Shown one piece after another: positions 12,235 to 23,111 of a DNA stretch of 64,000 bases. Each line of letters begins with the position of its first letter. Positions within the stretch are counted from its first letter, which is position 1. The notes below the pieces were generated by a model. The model saw nothing but the letters and a program-made list of their open reading frames with translations, was not told the DNA's origin and did no database searches. The position numbers and the translations under genes are program-made. The stretch comes from Nemophila menziesii (taxonomy: Eukaryota > Streptophyta > Magnoliopsida > Boraginales > Hydrophyllaceae): the NCBI GenBank assembly GCA_029959085.1, contig JARWIR010000003.1, forward strand, positions 22,831,505 through 22,895,504, written 5' to 3'.

Positions 12235-12475
12235 CTAAATTTCTAGTTAGAATGTCTGCTTCTACATTCCTAACTCTAGGAACATGCTGAATTGAAGGTA
12301 TATGGTTAATAAACTCTCTAATACTTCACATAAGAGTCTTAGCCTTCCACTTAAAGTCAGATTTTGATTTAAGGCATTGATGAATTTTGAGACAATCGGT
12401 GTGAATCATAAAATCATGGAAAAGGAAAATCTGCCTTAAATCTGAATTTCTGCAGCTACGCCTAAAGAAGTGGTG
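12235..12475 (-). pseudogene. LINE RNase H domain fragment
   Basis: The minus strand encodes IHTDCLKIHQCLKSKSDFKW and then IREFINHIPSIQHVPRVRNV and EADIL. This is the C-terminal half of the RNase H domain seen at the end of plant LINE ORF2: D-C-L, a helix, H-V-x-R-x-x-N-x-x-A-D-x-L. One stop interrupts it. The rest of the element is gone. Confidence 0.7.
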
Positions 12476-13640
12476 ATAACTCCAAAACCGAGCCGATTTT
12501 GGAAGATTCCTTTCATAGGGACGTAGATAATTCTGTGAGGATTCTTTTGGTGTCTTGTGGACTAAAAACCGACCAATAACGAAAAAGATATGCTCAAGAC
12601 AAGTCGGCAGTAATTATCTTTATTTCCATACGAATTTGAGTTGGGTTTGGAGTCCATTACTTAACCTCTCCTTCAAGAAACGAATTAGGTCAACCTATAC
12701 ACTATAAATACATCCTCTTAACACTCTTAAATCATCCTTGGTGAAACCTTAAACCAAGAGGAAGCTTACAACACAAGGAAAGAAGTCTGGAAGGAGCTGT
12801 CATCAACAATGTCTTCTTCTACCTCTGAATTTGTAATTTTTTTCTTTTCTTGCACTAGTATGAACTAAATTTCTTAAGCTTGAGTTTTTAGCATATATGT
12901 ATGAACCCTAGTTTTGGTTGACATCTATCTAATTTGGGAATTCTATGTTTTAAATTGAATTATTGTTTTTATTCTCTGTTTATGTGTTTGGATTTATATT
13001 ATGTGTTCTTGTGGAACCGCGGCCATATAGAATTACCATCTAGTAGTTAGGTCACCATTGACAACGGTGTTTAATTACATGTTTAGCACATAACGTCTAG
13101 TATTCGGTTTAGATCTGACAAATCAACCTAACTAGATAATCACTATGGTTTAGTACATGTTACTATTTACCAATTACAGGAACAGTTTGCTTAGGAAGCC
13201 TTATTGACACAGGTAAATCCTATTTAAAACTACCTAGCGTAATTGGAACCGATTATTGAAATACTACATAATTCACCCTTGCATGTTTAGAACGGCAAAA
13301 CTAGTGGGGATTACATGCTATCGACTCAAGCTATATTCTCATACTACTTCTTCTTTCGTATTTAATTTTCTGTCTTTAAATTCTTAGTTTAAATTAGTTT
13401 AATTGAACACCAAATAAATATCTATTTGTCTTTACTTTTATTGCGTTTTATTTGTTCTAGCTTTAATTATTTGAACTTGATTATTGCATAAGATTCCCCT
13501 AACCTTCGTAGTCTCTGCGGAACGAATCTTACTTATTTTCTAAAACTTGCATACGATCTGTATACTTGCGGAACCGTGCCAGTCTAGGGTGTTTATTTGC
13601 ACTTTATTTATATCATATTTCATCACACCCTAGGCCGTAC
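12476..13640 (+). repeat. 5'-truncated gypsy (Athila-like) LTR
   Basis: It shares landmarks in order with the LTR at 59936-61480: ACGAATTTGAGTTGGG, CTATAAATACATCC (TATA box, about 12703), TATGAACCCTAG, ACTTGCATACG, then ATCACACCCTAGGC at the 3' end. The TGATGTCTCC start is absent, so it is truncated next to the LINE fragment. Confidence 0.65.
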
Positions 13641-14448
13641 CAGCCGGGGTAAACTAAAAAAATATATGTTGAAAAGAAAAGAAATATGAGAAAAAGTGGT
13701 ATGATATCCCAGATAAAAAAGGGAGTCATAACCTACTTAGAAAAAAATATGAAAAAGATTGAATATAAATCGGACCGGCAAAGTAGAAATTGTTATGTAA
13801 TCATCATGCAAAGCTTTGTTGGGTTATTTGGGGATGCAAATCAGAGCATAATTGGGTTTAGTGAGAACGTCTTCGAGTGAAACTCAAGCTCTAGGGCAAT
13901 TCGTTGATTGAACGTGAATATAGAGACAAAAGCTCACTTTTCATTATCCAAATATATATATCATACCGTCCCTAAGCCAACATTATAACCATAAAGACCT
14001 TAGGATTTCTAACTACTTGGTTGAGGAACAATATAACAATTAGGACATAGTTGGGGGCCATTGAATACCATATTAGGACCTATGATCACCCTATAGCTGT
14101 CATCACAAACTAAGTGAAAACCGCTCCTTATGGCATTGCGAAGTTAATCTGGACTTGAATTTATGAGATGTTGATTATGTGTATATCAGTTGTAGTGTGC
14201 ATTATTTATTTAACATTACTACACGAGACTTTTTAGATCTTTTTCTCTAGGATCATTCATTGCTTTCTACCTCCATATCTTCTTCTTCTTCTTCTTCTTC
14301 TTCTTCTTCTTCTTCTTCTTCTTCTTCTTCTTCTTCTTCTTCTTCTTCTTCTTCTTCTTCTTCTTCTTCTTCTTCTATATTTATTGATGATTACCCTACT
14401 ATTCTTAAATTTATTGTGACGGGTGACACAACTTGGAGTTGGGTGTCT
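13641..14448 (+). other. probable internal remnant upstream of a 3' LTR
   Basis: The interval lies between two plus-oriented LTR copies and ends in a polypurine-like tract (TTGGAGTTGGGTGTCT, 14433-14448) against the LTR start. I see no coding sequence. The two flanking LTRs look like different subfamilies, so they need not be partners. Confidence 0.4.
14278..14376. repeat. (TCT)33 microsatellite
   Basis: 99 bp of uninterrupted TCT. It produces artefactual poly-Ser and poly-Arg open frames on the two strands. Confidence 0.98.
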
Positions 14449-15987
14449 TGATGTCTCCATTTATGTGATAGAATAATATAGTCACAAGACATCACTTTAG
14501 GGTATTTAGAATTTAGTTTTGGGATTTTCCCCAATTATTTATAATTTACACTTTCTTGTCTAAATTTAGGTGTTTTGTTATTTTGTGAGCTTTTGTGAGC
14601 TTTTGCGAGTAGTTTGTTTGTTATTTGTGTGTTATTTGTGTAGAACTTACGTATTGAAAGCTATTTCACCTTGGGATAATGATAATAAGTGAATAAAAGC
14701 AAAGAAACCCCCTTAGTCATAATTGAAAAGGAAAGTTTGGATATATTTGGAAAGCTAAAGAATCTGCCATGCTGGAAAAACATCCACTAACTGTAATACT
14801 GTAGAAAATCGATTACGAATTTAGACGAGCCCTTTTTGGAACAGATAAATCTTTGAATTGTGGTCATTTCCATATAAAATACACTGAGTTTAGATAAGTA
14901 ACGAAATAGATATGACCAAATCAATCTGCAAAGGTTTATCCTGTCCTACAATTTAATACGAATTTTAGTAATATTTGGACTCATTGACTTGGGGAACACT
15001 CTAGGTTTCGAACAAAGGCTTATAAATATACACTTTACCTTAGATGAGTCGTCCTTGGGCAATCCTTAATCATCAAAAGACCAAGAGGAAGCCTAGATCA
15101 AGAGAGAAGATAGAAGAAGGAGCTTGGAAGCTGTTCATGCTATTCCAACCCTTCCCATTTGTAATTCTTTATTCTTATTTCTTTATTATGAAACAATTAT
15201 ATTTATCTTGAGATTGGCATAGGGGTATGAACCCTAGACTTGTTTTATTTTTTATTTAATTTGGGATGCCCTTTAACATTTAATAGAATTTAGTAGTGAT
15301 AGCTCTGTATTATGTGTTTTGAGTTAATGTTTATAGCTCTTACGATGCGCACATATAGGATTAAAACATAAGTAATTGAGTTGACATCCTAACGGGGGAT
15401 TCAATCATGGGAACACCACATAATCGTCTAGTGTGCGGTAGTGATCCTGACGGGCTTGCCTAGCTATTTAGTCAATAGGGTTAGATTTAACCACCAATCA
15501 TTGCACATGATCCCCTTACACAAGTCCCCTGGTAGCTTAGAGGTTGCTTCCTTTGTCCATCCTGACGGGGTTAGGAAGAATTTAGAATCCTGGCTATTGA
15601 AAATGTATTACACAATTCTCCCTTAGATAATAACTGTATAACAAGGCTAGTGGGGATTACTTGCTAGTTCTCAAGCTAAACTCTCATAAGCTTCTATCTA
15701 TCCTATTTTATTATCTTGTATTTTACTTAAGTCTTAGTTTAATGGTTTAGAGTAAAAAAAAACAAATAAATATTTTAGTGTCTTTGCATAATATTTTACC
15801 AACTATTTATAGTCCGCTTAGTAATAACACTATTTATAAACTAACTTTCATAGTCCTTGAGATAGATATCTGTTTTACTTACACATTACTTGCAAACGAT
15901 CTGTTCACTTGTGGAGAGTTTATCATGATAGTATAAGGTGTTAGTTCTCTTATTTATATCTATTATTTTATCACACCTTTGCCACCA
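14449..15987 (+). repeat. gypsy (Athila-like) 3' LTR
   Basis: It begins TGATGTCTCC after a polypurine-like tract and ends TTATCACACCTTTGCCACCA, giving TG...CA termini and 1539 bp. Landmarks are CTTATAAATATACAC (TATA, about 15019), TATGAACCCTAG (about 15225), GTCTAGTGTGCGGTAGTG (about 15425) and ACTTGTGGAGAG (about 15908). The gene-length open frame at 15441-15626 lies inside the LTR and is not a gene. Confidence 0.75.
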
Positions 15988-16560
15988 CCGATGATCTGCC
16001 AATATAATTCCTCATTTTACCATAATGTGTCCAGTTGTTCTCTGATCCTCTTTACCACATCCTGCAACTAAATCCTTATTGTACTATTTTGAATCTTAGT
16101 AAGTTTGTGTTCTAATTCCCCGATACATATCCTATTATTTGGAAAAGTTTGTTTACTCCATATTTTTAATGCATGTATAGTCATTTCCCCTTTGCGTACA
16201 AAATAATCTATAAATTCTACCACCCTGGATTCCCCAAGCACCTTCCACCACCCCAAAACCTTCCACGTTGTTTGTCCAATACAATTCAATTTGAAAAACC
16301 GCTGACATGGTTCACATGATTCTTCTAGATGTAAAATAAGTGGTGAATGATTTGACCGTATAGTTAGGGAACAATGAGAGTTGCATGTTGAAACTTGTCA
16401 AGCGAATCAGTATAAACAAGTGCTTGATAGAGCTTTTCCTTGACTAGATCATTATAAAGTCTCCGGTTAGACAAAGTGTAAGAACACCCATGATATTCCA
16501 ATTTTAATACACCATTTGAGGAGATAAAATGATTGATCCAAAACACATGATTTTGATCAA

Positions 16561-16756
16561 GAGTATTGCTATATATCATCCCAATTTATTTCACTCTTAT
16601 TTCACCTTCTATTTGTCACTCTATGTGGTATTAAACAAAAGAGAGAGAGAGAGAATAATTAATTAGTAAAGAGAAATTATTTTATTGGTGATCAAAACCT
16701 ATAAATAAGAGGTGATATAAGGTTGAAGCAACTAGGGGTGATATATATCTTAACTC
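16561..16756. mobile_element. Mutator-type MITE (family 1), 196 bp
   Basis: The ends are GAGTATTGCTATATATCATC and the complement of GAGTTAAGATATATATCACC. The target duplication TTTGATCAA (9 bp) flanks both sides (16552-16560 and 16757-16765), which is typical of Mutator. It inserted within the LINE endonuclease. It is related to 27974-28165. Confidence 0.85.
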
Positions 16757-16953
16757 TTTGATCAATATGATTTCTATTAAATTTCTCACTCTCGGAAACA
16801 ACTACATTAAAGTCACCTATGATGGTCCATGGTTCATTATGTGGAAATTTTGACAGCAATAACCACTGAGAACCACAGCGGAGTAATGACAGTTAGCTAA
16901 CGATGGTCCATGGTGGTCAAACAATGGTCAACGTTTCTCAAGACCATATCTAC

Positions 16954-17537
16954 TAGGGGTGAGCAAAATTTTAAAAAAACCGAAAAACCGTGTTAATTTT
17001 AACCAAACCGATCCAAAATATATGTTAATTTTACCTTGGCCAACCTTACCCATCGGGTTACCTTTTGATTTCTCGGGTCCATGTATTTTACCTATATATT
17101 ACCCAAGCTATTGGGTTGGGGTTACCCAAACCGAAAAACCATGTAAATAAAAAAAATACAAAACATGTATATTTGAGAAGTCGTTTCATTTGGTTTCTCG
17201 GATATTCCAAACATGCATAATTTATTTTGAAGTGTTCGATTCACGATTTTTTGGTTCTAATGTCAAGATTGTATCTTTGATCTTTCGAAGTATAATGATA
17301 TAAGTGTTTTCAAATTTTCTCATTTATTTAATTTTTTCATTCGTTAAAAAAAGTTTGACTAATGTTGACTAACGAGGGTAAACCGAGGGTAACCGAAGGG
17401 TAAACCAAATTAACCCGAAGGTAAACTTTTTTTTCCCCTACCCTTGGGTTACCCTAGCAATTCCTTAAACCGAAATATATTACCCTTGGTTTACCCTAAC
17501 CTTAAAACCAGGTAAAACCGACCCATGCTATCCCCTA
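16954..17537. mobile_element. hAT (Ac/Ds-like) MITE, 584 bp
   Basis: The ends TAGGGGTGAGCA and the complement of TAGGGGATAGCA resemble Ac-type termini. The 8-bp duplication ATATCTAC flanks it exactly (16946-16953 and 17538-17545). The interior is repetitive (AACCGA, GGGTTACC), with no transposase. Confidence 0.9.
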
Positions 17538-17568
17538 ATATCTACTAGTAAAAAACTATAAATTATAG

Positions 17569-17602
17569 AGAGAGAGAGAGAGAGAGAGTGTGTGTGTAGA
17601 GA
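17569..17602. repeat. (GA)n/(GT)n microsatellite
   Basis: A run of GA dinucleotides followed by a short GT run, just outside the hAT element. Confidence 0.9.
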
Positions 17603-18100
17603 GAAGGTAGAGCCATCTCTTGAATTTTGTTGTACCTTTATCCCCAACTTACCCTTGATTCATTGTTATTTAACTTGAAAACCATCAGTTTTCATTGAAT
17701 CAATGCTATAAAGCTCAATATCTTCTTCCGCGTCACTACCCACTTCAGCTTGGTCTTCCTATTCTGGATCTTCCTCTGATTCTTCCCCGGTCTTATGATA
17801 TTCTTAACATGAATGTCAGTAATTTCCTCCTCTGAAATCCGTTGTGTAGACTCAATATTATCTTTCCCTCAAGTTCCTCCCCCTCATGTTCCATGCATCT
17901 TTGTCGGTAATTTTGTAACCCCCGTCAACAACTTTTGAAACTTTATTAACCCCTTAAAACCTTGCAAATTTTCTTTCATGTGGCCTCTAATTTTTCATCA
18001 TGCCTTACCATTTCTCAACATTCACGATAAGAACTTTAATCTTAACCTTGATCATAAATACCCTTAGTTACACATCAACCTACATAATATTTCATTGTTA

Positions 18101-18879
18101 AAATTATCACTAACAGACACTTTAGAAGAGAATTATTCATCAAAATTCTTGAGGAATCATGGAGTATCAACGGTGCATATTTAGTTAAAGATGTCGAATT
18201 AAACATGTTCAAAATAAATTTTGAGGAGAATGATCAATTGCGAGCCTAGAGATACAAGCGAGGGAATATGAAAGGGCTACACTTATGATAAAAAAAGGGA
18301 CCCGACGTATGTCTATACACCAACTTCATCGGGACAAATCTACTACCTAGGTTTAAAACCGTACATTGTCTTATGTTCAAAACACATGCTCAATGGTGGA
18401 TTATATAGTATGTACACTTAGATAACCTAACAAAGCGGATTTCCCTTTCCCTTATGAAAAGAAAATAGTTAAAGAGTTACACTTTATGGTTGAGTAGACG
18501 TTAACCCCCCCCCCCCTTCCAAATAGATTTTTCATTAAAATGGGAGATGGAGTAGGTTGGGATGATTTTACTATGAAGGGATAGTGTTGGTCGGTTACAA
18601 ACGAGGCATATTGGGACACGTCAAATTAGGGTGCCGAAACCATATAGTTCTACTCCCTTGGGGTGATCCTAGGCATGTGTTATTTGAGTACTCTGAGAAC
18701 ATGCTTATTGAGAGAGACGAAGTCCCTAAGTTTCACATTCGACTAAGGGACAATTCTAAAGATGAGGAAGACATCCTTCACGATAATAGGGAATAACACA
18801 AAACTATAAAAATGCTATAAAAATAATGAACTTCAAAACATTTGAAATTTAGGGAGCAGAGATTTGGCTAATCCTACTA
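18101..18879. other. unannotated stretch with a C-homopolymer
   Basis: A run of 12 C lies at 18505-18516. The 70-codon plus-strand ORF at 18584-18796 has protein-like composition (GHVKLGCRNHIVLLPWGD), but I recognise no domain. I do not call it a gene. Confidence 0.35.
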
Positions 18880-19870
18880 CGGTTTCTTTCATTAGCGGCG
18901 ACATAAGTCGTCGCTAATGATAGGATATGTCGTCATCGTTAACTAGTGCATGTCTTTAGCGATGACATGTCGTCGCCACTAAAGTTTAGTTGCTAAAGAT
19001 TAGGGATGGAAATGGTTACGATTAAAAACAAACCGATTAAAATCTGAATTATATAACCGTGGCTAAAACCATTAGGTTATGGTTTTGAAAAGTGTTAATG
19101 ATTGTTAGAACCGTTAGGTTATGGTTCTAGATAAAAATAAAACCGAATAACCGAAAACATATTAATATTATACATATGTTCATATTCTATAATAATCTAG
19201 GTAAAATTATATATACCGAACTTCTTAAACCAAAATCGAAATAGTAGATTTAACCAACTAAATAATAAATATGAAATTTAATAAAAAACCATCAAAATAT
19301 TTTATATACATTGGATATTTTTTTTATATGTGTGGTTTAATTTATTAAAATTAATATATTTATTAAATCATCACTTGGTTATGGTTAAAAACCGTAAGAC
19401 CATTTAAAAAACCAAAATGGAAGAATGCGGTTTTATTTTGAAAAGTGTAACCGAAGGTTAAAACCGTTAGGTTATGGTTTTCAATAAAATAAATGGTATG
19501 GTTATGGTTTTTGATAATTTTGCAAAAACCAAACTGTTGCCATCCCTACTAAAGATCGTTAATGGTAGTGACAGACCAAAATGTGTTGCTAGTGGACCAC
19601 ATATATAGCAAAGACATATATTGACCATTAATGACGACTATCTTGGTTAGTAGTGAGAATCGTGTAATAGCTAGAGACCCATTTAGTACCGGCGACAAAC
19701 ATTACTAACGACGATTGTCATTGGTAATGGGCGATGTATTTAACGACCACATTGTCGTTGCTAATGACTCAGTCATTACAAAGGACCTTCGTTGTCGCTA
19801 ATGACCCAGTCATTACAAACGACACCCATTGTCTCTAAAGATGATGGTCAATAGAGACGACAATGAAGGA
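18880..19870. repeat. CACTA-like subterminal repeat cluster, left side
   Basis: Many copies of AGCGACGAC/GTCGTCGCT-type words stand in both orientations (for example ATTAGCGGCGACATAAGTCG and GTCGTCGCTAATG). Such arrays are typical of the subterminal regions of plant CACTA elements. An hAT MITE interrupts it at 19001-19548. CACTA termini were not identified. Confidence 0.5.
19001..19548. mobile_element. hAT (Ac/Ds-like) MITE, 548 bp
   Basis: The left end is TAGGGATGGAAATGG and the right end is the complement of TAGGGATGGCAACAG. The exact 8-bp duplication CTAAAGAT lies at 18993-19000 and 19549-19556. The interior repeats AAAACCGTTAGGTTATGG motifs and has no ORF. Confidence 0.92.
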
Positions 19871-20079
19871 ATCATTAGGAGAAGTATTTAAATTATCAAA
19901 AACACAAAAATTAAAAAGGATACAAATAACAATTAAAAATGAATGGAAGTCTAAAAATTAACGATATTACAAACCTAAAACTAAAATCGTTAAAGTTGTT
20001 ATTACATAAGTTTGAATAAAAAAACTAAAAATTAAAGTCATTATTACAAACCAAAGTCAAACTCTTAAAGGTTTAACGA

Positions 20080-21530
20080 TAATTCAATAAATTATCTAAA
20101 TCATCATCTTTTTCTTCATCTTCGAGGTTGGGAGGATTCAGATTTGGAGTCGCACCCTTTGGAGGAGGATTTGGATAATTGGAGCTCAGCGTAGGAGGAC
20201 AGTATGGTTGAGCAAATGGATCGAATGTCGAGAGTCCTCGACTGGTCTACTGTGTGTTAAACCAGTTCATATAATAGTTCTTCTTGTCCAACCCGCTCGG
20301 CAATTACTGTGTGCTGGCGAAAGATGACGAGATTCACTGGACAAAAAACGGCTGAAATACCTGGTGAACCATGCACTGGTCCACATAGTTTATCATGGCA
20401 TCTAACTTAGCTGCCTCCTCCAGAGTTTGGCTTGTTTGAGGAGCTCCTCTCATCCTCGCCTTGTTTTTGCAGGGCCAACACTAGGCAAAAACCTCTATGT
20501 TTCCTTCCCCATACCTTTTTCAGCGGCACTCTCCATTGATTTTATTTGCTTTTTTAGTGAAATAGTGGGGTGGAAAATGAGGATGCTCTCAGTGCACTCT
20601 ATGAGGTTGTCGCCTAAGTGGATAACTACCCTAACTGTTGTCGCAATGCTTCACGTTAAACAATAAAGTCTGGTTAGTTAATAATGTATATAAATTGTAA
20701 TTGAAAAATGAAACGAGATTATAGAATAATTCTTACTTCTTACCGACGGTAGAGATTGACCCTCCAATCATTTTCTTATTCCTAGAAATCGAATTTGTGG
20801 AAGAACTTATGAATCGGTGGTAGCGGTAAATTCTTCTCTCCTTCCTCAATCTGGCTCGGGTGAACTCATGTTTTGGAGGCATTAACACATGATTTAAAAT
20901 CAATCTAGTAAAATGATTTACAAAATAAATAAACAATTCAACTAAAATTAAAATTATTTTAAATAAATATATTAAGGTGGTACATGTGCTTCTTCACTGT
21001 CTTAGAACTCATAACTCAGTCAGTCAGGATTCGACATATTATCCAAATTTGTGTTTGTGTTGTAGATTTTTTTTCTCGCGTTTTTCTTCCCCCGATATTT
21101 ATGGAAAAAAGTCTATGTTAGATGTCTTAAAATCTCCGACCAATCCTCCTTCCGTTTCCACACGTCTATGACAAAAAATCAAGAATAAAAGTTAACAGTT
21201 TATTATTTACAATAATTATATTTTCTAACTGCATTAAGATTAAAGAAATCAAATTGGTAAGATACCTGCAGCCGTCAATAGAATTTTGTTGCGGGTTGGC
21301 AGGAACATCTATAGTAAGGTGGCACTGCCTCTCGTATTGTCAAGTCTATGACATTTGCAATGTATTTCTTGTACTTGGAAGTTCGGTTCTACGTCTCATC
21401 TAGGGCGTAGAAATCTACCAGCAAGAGTCCTCTGCCTTTTCCATGTCCTTCACTACCGATGCCAGTGTGGCCTTACCTTTAGAATTTCTCGTTGCATCAA
21501 TTGCATTTAAATGATGAAATTTAAACAATG
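20080..21530 (-). pseudogene. CACTA accessory protein (Ptta/En/Spm-like) pseudogene
   Basis: The best-preserved part (about 20455-20085) reads ARMRGAPQTSQTLEEAAKLD and then AMINYVDQCMVHQVFQ. A proline-rich tail and the acidic end EDEEKDDDLDNLLNYR follow, the C-terminal layout of the plant CACTA second protein (Ptta/En/Spm transposase family). A candidate N-terminal exon at 20936-20745 begins MPPKHEFTRARLRKERR and ends at a GTAAG-type donor. Further fragments reach about 21530. In-frame stops occur in every part. The palindromic clusters on both sides support membership of a CACTA element. Exact exon structure is unresolved. Confidence 0.55.
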
Positions 21531-22090
21531 TTTATGTGTTAACGAAATTTAAATTTGACGATACCTTAGGGCATGACCAATGGGGTCTTCAAATGTTACA
21601 TTTGAAGACCCAAAAGCAAAATTAGTTTAAAAAGCAAGACCAATGGTATTTGTAAAGACTTGTCAAATTTAGAGATAGAGACTCAATCTCTATAAATTTC
21701 GTCAAATTTGACTACATATATACATATTTAACTTTTCGTTATAAAAATTAAAAGTTGCATTATATCATTCTAAAAAAATTACAATATTACTACATATATT
21801 TAAATATACTAAAAAAGTCAAATATATAAATTTTAATTATTCAATTCATTCTAAATATGAAAAAAATTATTATTCAAATTTAATTTTTATATCAAAATAT
21901 TAATAAATGAATTATATTAAATTAATTCATTAATATAAATTAAAATAATATATGAGATTATCATATAAAAACTTAAAAATTAAAAAATCAAATATATTAA
22001 TATTAATTATTCAATTTATTTTTAAATATGAATTTTTTTTATTTAAATTCAATTTTAATATCAAAAAATTAATAAAATAATATATTATTA

Positions 22091-22410
22091 GGGAAAATGA
22101 CCCAAAAAATCAAAATAATATTATTTTCAGCCCAATAACATCAATGACAAAATTTCTGCCCAATAACATCATTAACTAAATTTTGTCTTTGATGGGAATC
22201 GTCCTTGACGGGAATCGTCCTTGACGGGAATCGTCCTTGATGGGAATCGTCCTTGACGGGAATCGTCCTTGATGGGAATCGTCCTTGACGGGAATCGTCC
22301 TTGATGGGAATCGTCCTTGACGGGTAAACATGTAATCTTATAATAGTAAGTTAATGGATGATTCTTTGGGGCAAGTATAACATTATTTTGATTTTTTGGG
22401 TCATTGACCC
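22091..22410. mobile_element. Mutator-type MITE (family 2) with internal minisatellite, copy 1
   Basis: The inverted ends are based on GGGTCAATGACCC followed by AAAAAATCAAAATAAT. The exact 9-bp duplication ATATTATTA is at 22082-22090 and 22411-22419. It is 320 bp long, with no ORF. A near-identical copy lies in the opposite orientation at 45129-45432. Confidence 0.92.
22191..22325 (+). repeat. 16-bp minisatellite inside Mutator MITE copy 1
   Basis: Eight full units of GAYGGGAATCGTCCTT plus a partial ninth. The third base alternates T,C,C,T,C,T,C,T,C. Each unit contains GACG/CGTC half-sites able to pair. Confidence 0.95.
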
Positions 22411-22739
22411 ATATTATTATTCAAGTAAAAATTTATTAATATTAAATTAGTTTATTAATATACGTAAAAATAATATATGTAATTATCATATAAAAACTTA
22501 AAGTTTAAATTACCATTGATGTTGACATCAATTTAAAGACCTAAATTTAACAATGGATCTTCAAATTGAGTCTTAAATTTAGATATAAAGACCTAAAGTA
22601 GAGATCTCATTGGTCATGCTCTTATGAAAAAGTATTACAACCGGTGAAGCGCCTATTGTTTGTCAGTGGTGGATCATGTCCACTCCCGCCTCCCCCATGT
22701 CCTTGTGGCATAACAACAACCATCTAGTTGATAAGAATT

Positions 22740-23111
22740 AAAATTTCAATTAGGTCCCTAAACTTATAATATACTGAAATAAGGTTCCCAAACTTTTAAA
22801 TTCCGCACTAAGGACCCCAAACTTCTATAAATTTGCACTAAGGTCCCAAATACTTGAAAATTTTGTATTAATGTCCCTAAACTTTTAAAATTTTACACTA
22901 AGGTCCCAAAAATTTCAAATATTTGCAATAAGATCCCTAATATTTTAGAAACTTGCATTAAGGTCCCTAAATTTTATAATTTTCAATTTTCCCAATATAA
23001 TTACTAAAATTTACACTAAGGCCCCTAAAGTTTAAAAAATCGGCAACTAGGCCCCTAAAATTGCAATTTGCATTGTGGTCCCTAAAATTTTAAAAGTTTG
23101 CATTTAAGTCC
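22740..23111 (+). repeat. degenerate tandem repeat (AGGTCCCTAAA type), left part
   Basis: Roughly 28-31-bp units of the form CACTAAGGTCCCTAAACTTTT. The array continues at 24666-24830 and was split by a solo LTR. Confidence 0.8.

Larger units (their letters stand above)
15995..18100 (-). pseudogene. LINE relic, endonuclease and ORF1 remnants, split by two MITEs
   Basis: On the minus strand the endonuclease core NEPWTIIGDFNVVVSESE (about 16840-16785) comes first. After a MITE it is followed by NHFISSNGVLKLEYHGCSYT (family GxxYTWSN), the KLYQALVYTDSLDKF segment, and SNHSPLILHLEES (family SDHSP). Then comes the linker KIWSKQTFPNNRICIGELEH. Upstream (about 17930-17620) KVSKVVDGGYKIT and acidic stretches fit an ORF1 tail, with less certainty. 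Stops and frameshifts are frequent. A Mutator MITE (16561-16756) and an hAT MITE (16954-17537) interrupt it. Confidence 0.7.
21569..22621. mobile_element. Tourist-like (PIF/Harbinger) MITE, split by a nested MITE
   Basis: The inverted ends are GGGCATGACCAATGGGGTCT and the complement of GAGCATGACCAATGAGATCT. The TTA duplication flanks it (21566-21568 and 22622-22624). The element is about 724 bp without the nested 320-bp MITE and its 9-bp duplication. The interior is extremely AT-rich. Confidence 0.85.

Noticed and set aside
14257..14460. Poly-Arg and poly-Ser open frames on opposite strands
   Set aside because: Both are translations of the (TCT)33 microsatellite.
12476..15987. A complete small LTR element made of the two plus-oriented LTRs
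   Set aside because: The two LTRs resemble different subfamilies, the first is truncated, and no matching 5-bp duplication was found.
22191..22325. CRISPR-like array
   Set aside because: Units are contiguous 16-bp repeats without spacers, inside a MITE in a plant genome.
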